DNA of 64,000 bases from positions 1-64,000 of the forward strand of contig NZ_BCTR01000012.1 in assembly GCF_002091475.1 (NCBI RefSeq). Reading direction: 5' to 3'. Shown here in pieces: positions 61,514-64,000 of this stretch. The stretch is from Sphingomonas azotifigens NBRC 15497 (GTDB lineage Bacteria > Pseudomonadota > Alphaproteobacteria > Sphingomonadales > Sphingomonadaceae). The translations under genes and the position numbers were made by a program. How positions within the stretch are numbered: position 1 is the stretch's first letter; each line of letters starts with the position of its first letter. Below the pieces are notes generated by a model, which did not search any database, was not told the DNA's origin, and saw only the letters and a list, made by a program, of their open reading frames with translations.

Positions 61514-62512
61514 ATGCGCGAACTCGCCCCCATCCAGATCGGCCCCGTCACGGTCGAAGCCCCGGTGCTGCTTGCGCCGATGACCGGCGTTACCGATCTG
61601 CCGTTCCGGCGGGCGGTGCGGCGCTTCGGTTCGGGCCTCAACGTCACCGAGATGATCGCCAGCGCTGCCGCGATCCGCGAGACCCGGCAATCGGTGCAGA
61701 AGGCGGCCTGGGACCCGATCGAGGAGCCCGTCTCGATGCAGCTCGTCGGCTGCACGCCCCACGAGATGGCCGAAGCGGCCAAGCTCAACGAGGATCGCGG
61801 CGCGTCGATCATCGACATCAACATGGGCTGCCCGGTCCGCAAGGTGACCAACGGCGACGCCGGCTCGGCGCTGATGCGCGACCTCGATCATGCCGGCGCG
61901 ATCATCCGCGCCTGTGTCGATGCGGTGAAGGCGCCGGTGACGGTCAAGATGCGGATGGGCTGGGATCTCGACAGCCTCAACGCCCCCGAGCTCGCCAAGA
62001 TCGCCCAGGATCTCGGCGCGAAGCTGGTGACGGTTCATGGCCGCACCCGCAACCAGATGTATCGCGGCTCGGCCGACTGGAGCTTCGTGCGACGGGTGAA
62101 AGACGCCGTCTCGATCCCGGTGATCGTCAATGGCGACATCTGCTCGGTGGCCGATGCCCGCGAGGCGCTGGCGCAATCGGGCGCGGACGGCGTGATGATC
62201 GGCCGCGGCGCCTATGGCAAGCCATGGATCCTCCGCCAGGTGATGGACGCGCTTACGGCCAAGGGCGACAAGCCCGAGCCTTCGATCGAAGAACAATATC
62301 GCGTGATCACCGAGCATTATGTCGAGACGCTCGGCCATTACGGCAACGAGGTGGGCGTCAACATGATGCGCAAGCATCTCGGCTGGTACACCAAGGGGCT
62401 GCACGGTTCGGCCGAGTTCCGCAACAAGGTCAACCAGGTCGTCGATCCGGTGAAGGTGCTCGACATGCTGGCGGAGTTCTACGAGCCGTGGCTTTCCCGC
62501 GCGGCGGCCTGA
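61514..62512 (+). CDS. dusB: tRNA-dihydrouridine synthase B
   Basis: DusB (NifR3) reduces uridine to dihydrouridine in the tRNA D loop with FMN and NADPH. The 332 residues show the TIM-barrel start ([19 protein letters not shown]), the catalytic cysteine Cys106 in NMGCPVRKV, and [16 protein letters not shown] and NGDI motifs. The ATG at 61514 is used; a TTG precedes it. Its place before ntrB-ntrC is the conserved alphaproteobacterial nifR3-ntrBC order. ntrB overlaps its 3' end by about 25 bases. Confidence 0.96.
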   Translation: MRELAPIQIGPVTVEAPVLLAPMTGVTDLPFRRAVRRFGSGLNVTEMIASAAAIRETRQSVQKAAWDPIEEPVSMQLVGCTPHEMAEAAKLNEDRGASIIDINMGCPVRKVTNGDAGSALMRDLDHAGAIIRACVDAVKAPVTVKMRMGWDLDSLNAPELAKIAQDLGAKLVTVHGRTRNQMYRGSADWSFVRRVKDAVSIPVIVNGDICSVADAREALAQSGADGVMIGRGAYGKPWILRQVMDALTAKGDKPEPSIEEQYRVITEHYVETLGHYGNEVGVNMMRKHLGWYTKGLHGSAEFRNKVNQVVDPVKVLDMLAEFYEPWLSRAAA

Positions 62513-63597
62513 GGCGGTTTCGCCCCCAGGCGGTCGAAGGACCGAACTTCGCCGAGCTGTTCGGCGCGCTGCCTGTGGCGGTGCTGGTGCTCGACCCCGA
62601 CGGGCGGATCGCGCATGCCAACCCGGCTTGTGAGGTGCTGCTCAACCATAGCGAGACCAGCATGGTCGGCCAGCCCTATGACGCGGTGCTGCTGCCGCCC
62701 GAGGACTATGCCGATCGGCGCGACGGGCGCGGCTTCGCGGCGTTCGATGCGGAGATCGAGGCGGTGCGCGGCTCGCGGTTGCGCGTGGATTTCCTAGAAA
62801 GCCAGGTGCCCGATCATCCCGGCTGGCGGATCGTGACACTCCACCACGCCCCCCAGGCGCGCAAGATGGGGCATGGTCTCGATCGCAGCGCCGGCGCGCG
62901 TGCGGCAATCGGGGCGGCGGCGATGCTGGGGCACGAGATCAAGAACCCGCTGTCGGGCATTCGCGGGGCGGCACAGCTGCTCCAGACCGGCAGCGATCCC
63001 GATACCAATGCCGAGCTCACCCGCCTGATCACCACCGAAGTCGACCGCATCGCCGCGCTGATCGACCGGATGCAGGATTTCACCGACACCCGGCCGCTCG
63101 ACCTCGCCCCGACCAACATCTACCCGCTGCTCGACCACGGCCGCCGCGTCGCGCTGGCGGGCTTTGCGCGCGGGATCGTGATCGAGGAATGGTTCGATCC
63201 CTCGCTGCCGCCGGTGCTGGTGGATCGCGACGCCTTCCTGCAGGTGCTGATCAACCTGCTCAAGAATGCGGCCGAGGCACTGAAGGGCCTCGCCCAGCCG
63301 CGGATCATCCTGTCGACCGCCTTCCGCCACGGCATGTCGGTCAATGCCGGTCCCGGCCAGCCGCGCCGGCCGTTGCCGATCGAGATCTGCGTGATGGACA
63401 ATGGTCCCGGCGCCCCCGCCGACATCGCCGAGCATCTGTTCGAGCCGTTCGTCTCGGGCAAGCCGGAGGGCAAGGGGCTGGGCTTGCCGCTCGTCGAGAA
63501 ACTGGTGCGGGACATGGGCGGGATCGTCCAATATGCCCGCGAACGCGAACCGGAGGTTACGGTGTTCCGCATCCTGTTGCCGCGAGCCACGGCATGA
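62488..63597 (+). CDS. ntrB: Nitrogen-regulation histidine kinase NtrB
   Basis: NtrB phosphorylates or dephosphorylates NtrC in response to nitrogen status via PII. The protein has an N-terminal PAS domain (about 20-100), a DHp domain with His149 ([20 protein letters not shown]) and a catalytic domain ([26 protein letters not shown]). The start is inferred as GTG 62488 inside the end of dusB, because no ATG precedes the PAS domain; this gives 369 residues. The stop overlaps the ntrC ATG (ATGA). Confidence 0.93.
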   Translation: MAFPRGGLRRFRPQAVEGPNFAELFGALPVAVLVLDPDGRIAHANPACEVLLNHSETSMVGQPYDAVLLPPEDYADRRDGRGFAAFDAEIEAVRGSRLRVDFLESQVPDHPGWRIVTLHHAPQARKMGHGLDRSAGARAAIGAAAMLGHEIKNPLSGIRGAAQLLQTGSDPDTNAELTRLITTEVDRIAALIDRMQDFTDTRPLDLAPTNIYPLLDHGRRVALAGFARGIVIEEWFDPSLPPVLVDRDAFLQVLINLLKNAAEALKGLAQPRIILSTAFRHGMSVNAGPGQPRRPLPIEICVMDNGPGAPADIAEHLFEPFVSGKPEGKGLGLPLVEKLVRDMGGIVQYAREREPEVTVFRILLPRATA

Positions 63598-64000
63598 CGC
63601 CGGGCTCGGTTCTGGTCGTCGACGACGACGCCGCGATTCGCACGGTGGTTGCCGCCGCGCTCAAGCGAGAGGGGCACCGGGTTGCCACCGCCGCCAGCGT
63701 CGCCGAGCTGCGCCGCGCGCTGACGACGGGCGTGCCCGATGTGCTGGTGACCGACGTGGTGCTGCCGGACGGCAACGGGCTGGACGTCGTCTCCGGCCTG
63801 ATGGCCGAGCACCCGGCGCTGCCGGTGATCGTCTTTTCCGCGCAGAACACGCTGGCGACCGCCGTCCGGGCGACCGAGGTCGGCGCATTCGACTATCTGC
63901 CCAAGCCGTTCGACCTCGATGCCCTGACCCACGCCGTGCAGAGCGCGATGGCACGAGGTCGCCGCCGCCCTGCCGACCAGCCGGATGACGCTCAGGACGG
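63594..64000 (+). CDS. ntrC: Nitrogen-regulation response regulator NtrC, 5' part
   Basis: NtrC activates sigma-54 promoters for nitrogen assimilation. Only the first 135 codons fit in the window. They cover the receiver domain with the acidic pair in VVDDDAAIR, phosphoacceptor Asp54 (VTDVVLPDGNGL) and the lysine in YLPKPFDL, then a linker. The AAA+ and Fis-type domains lie beyond the edge. ATG 63594 overlaps the ntrB stop, so the two are co-translated. Confidence 0.93.
   Translation, partial: MTPGSVLVVDDDAAIRTVVAAALKREGHRVATAASVAELRRALTTGVPDVLVTDVVLPDGNGLDVVSGLMAEHPALPVIVFSAQNTLATAVRATEVGAFDYLPKPFDLDALTHAVQSAMARGRRRPADQPDDAQD

Overview
The window looks like one continuous piece of a Sphingomonas-type (Sphingomonadaceae, Alphaproteobacteria) chromosome. 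The DNA is very GC-rich. Gene order is typical of the class: lipA-ratA, cinA, ispDF, dusB-ntrB-ntrC in one block, and carA/carB followed by greA. It encodes CckA, a fused IspDF, a TonB-dependent receptor and an EL222-like LOV-HTH photoreceptor. I see no plasmid, phage or transposase gene and no CRISPR array. The first 20 bases are all G, probably a contig-end artefact, so carA is cut at its 5' end; ntrC is cut at the 3' end.

Layout. 0-5.7 kb: carA (partial), a small unknown ORF, carB, greA, a rhomboid protease. 5.8-13.8 kb: a DUF885 metallopeptidase, an NfeD/SPFH membrane pair, a CitE-like lyase, an unknown protein, guaB, a diguanylate cyclase. 13.8-21 kb: an RsmB-like methyltransferase, a TPR protein, a lipoprotein, tRNA-Arg(ACG), an arginine-succinyltransferase operon (M20 hydrolase-astA-astB), a DUF481 barrel. 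21-28 kb: a light-related island with an SDR, a COQ8-like kinase, a DUF393 protein, an Fe-S (6-4)-type photolyase, a DUF3429 protein, a renalase-like flavoprotein and folE, divergent from a LOV-HTH regulator. 28-36 kb: dctA, a B12-binding radical SAM enzyme, a small lipoprotein, an M28 peptidase, a TonB receptor. 36-48 kb: ettA, acylphosphatase, greB, a lytic transglycosylase, dapA, smpB, a DUF2062 protein, cckA with a single-domain response regulator, valS. 48-58 kb: a lipid-kinase family protein, a CPD photolyase followed by a cyclopropane fatty acid synthase, an I78-type lipoprotein with rnd, aspS, a D-lactate dehydrogenase-like protein, ppk2, carbonic anhydrase. 58-64 kb: lipA, ratA, cinA, ispDF, dusB, ntrB, ntrC (partial).

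Most of the window is housekeeping. The parts worth most attention are: (1) the 21-28 kb cluster, which reads as a light-response and photoprotection module with its own LOV photoreceptor, plus the distant photolyase-CFA pair; (2) several families of short palindromic repeats, one copy of which lies inside the carA reading frame; (3) an M20 hydrolase translationally coupled to astA and astB, which may take the place of AstE; (4) a dyad over the predicted promoter of a TonB receptor that carries an EF-hand-like loop; (5) a B12/radical SAM enzyme of unknown substrate with a hairpin against its start codon.
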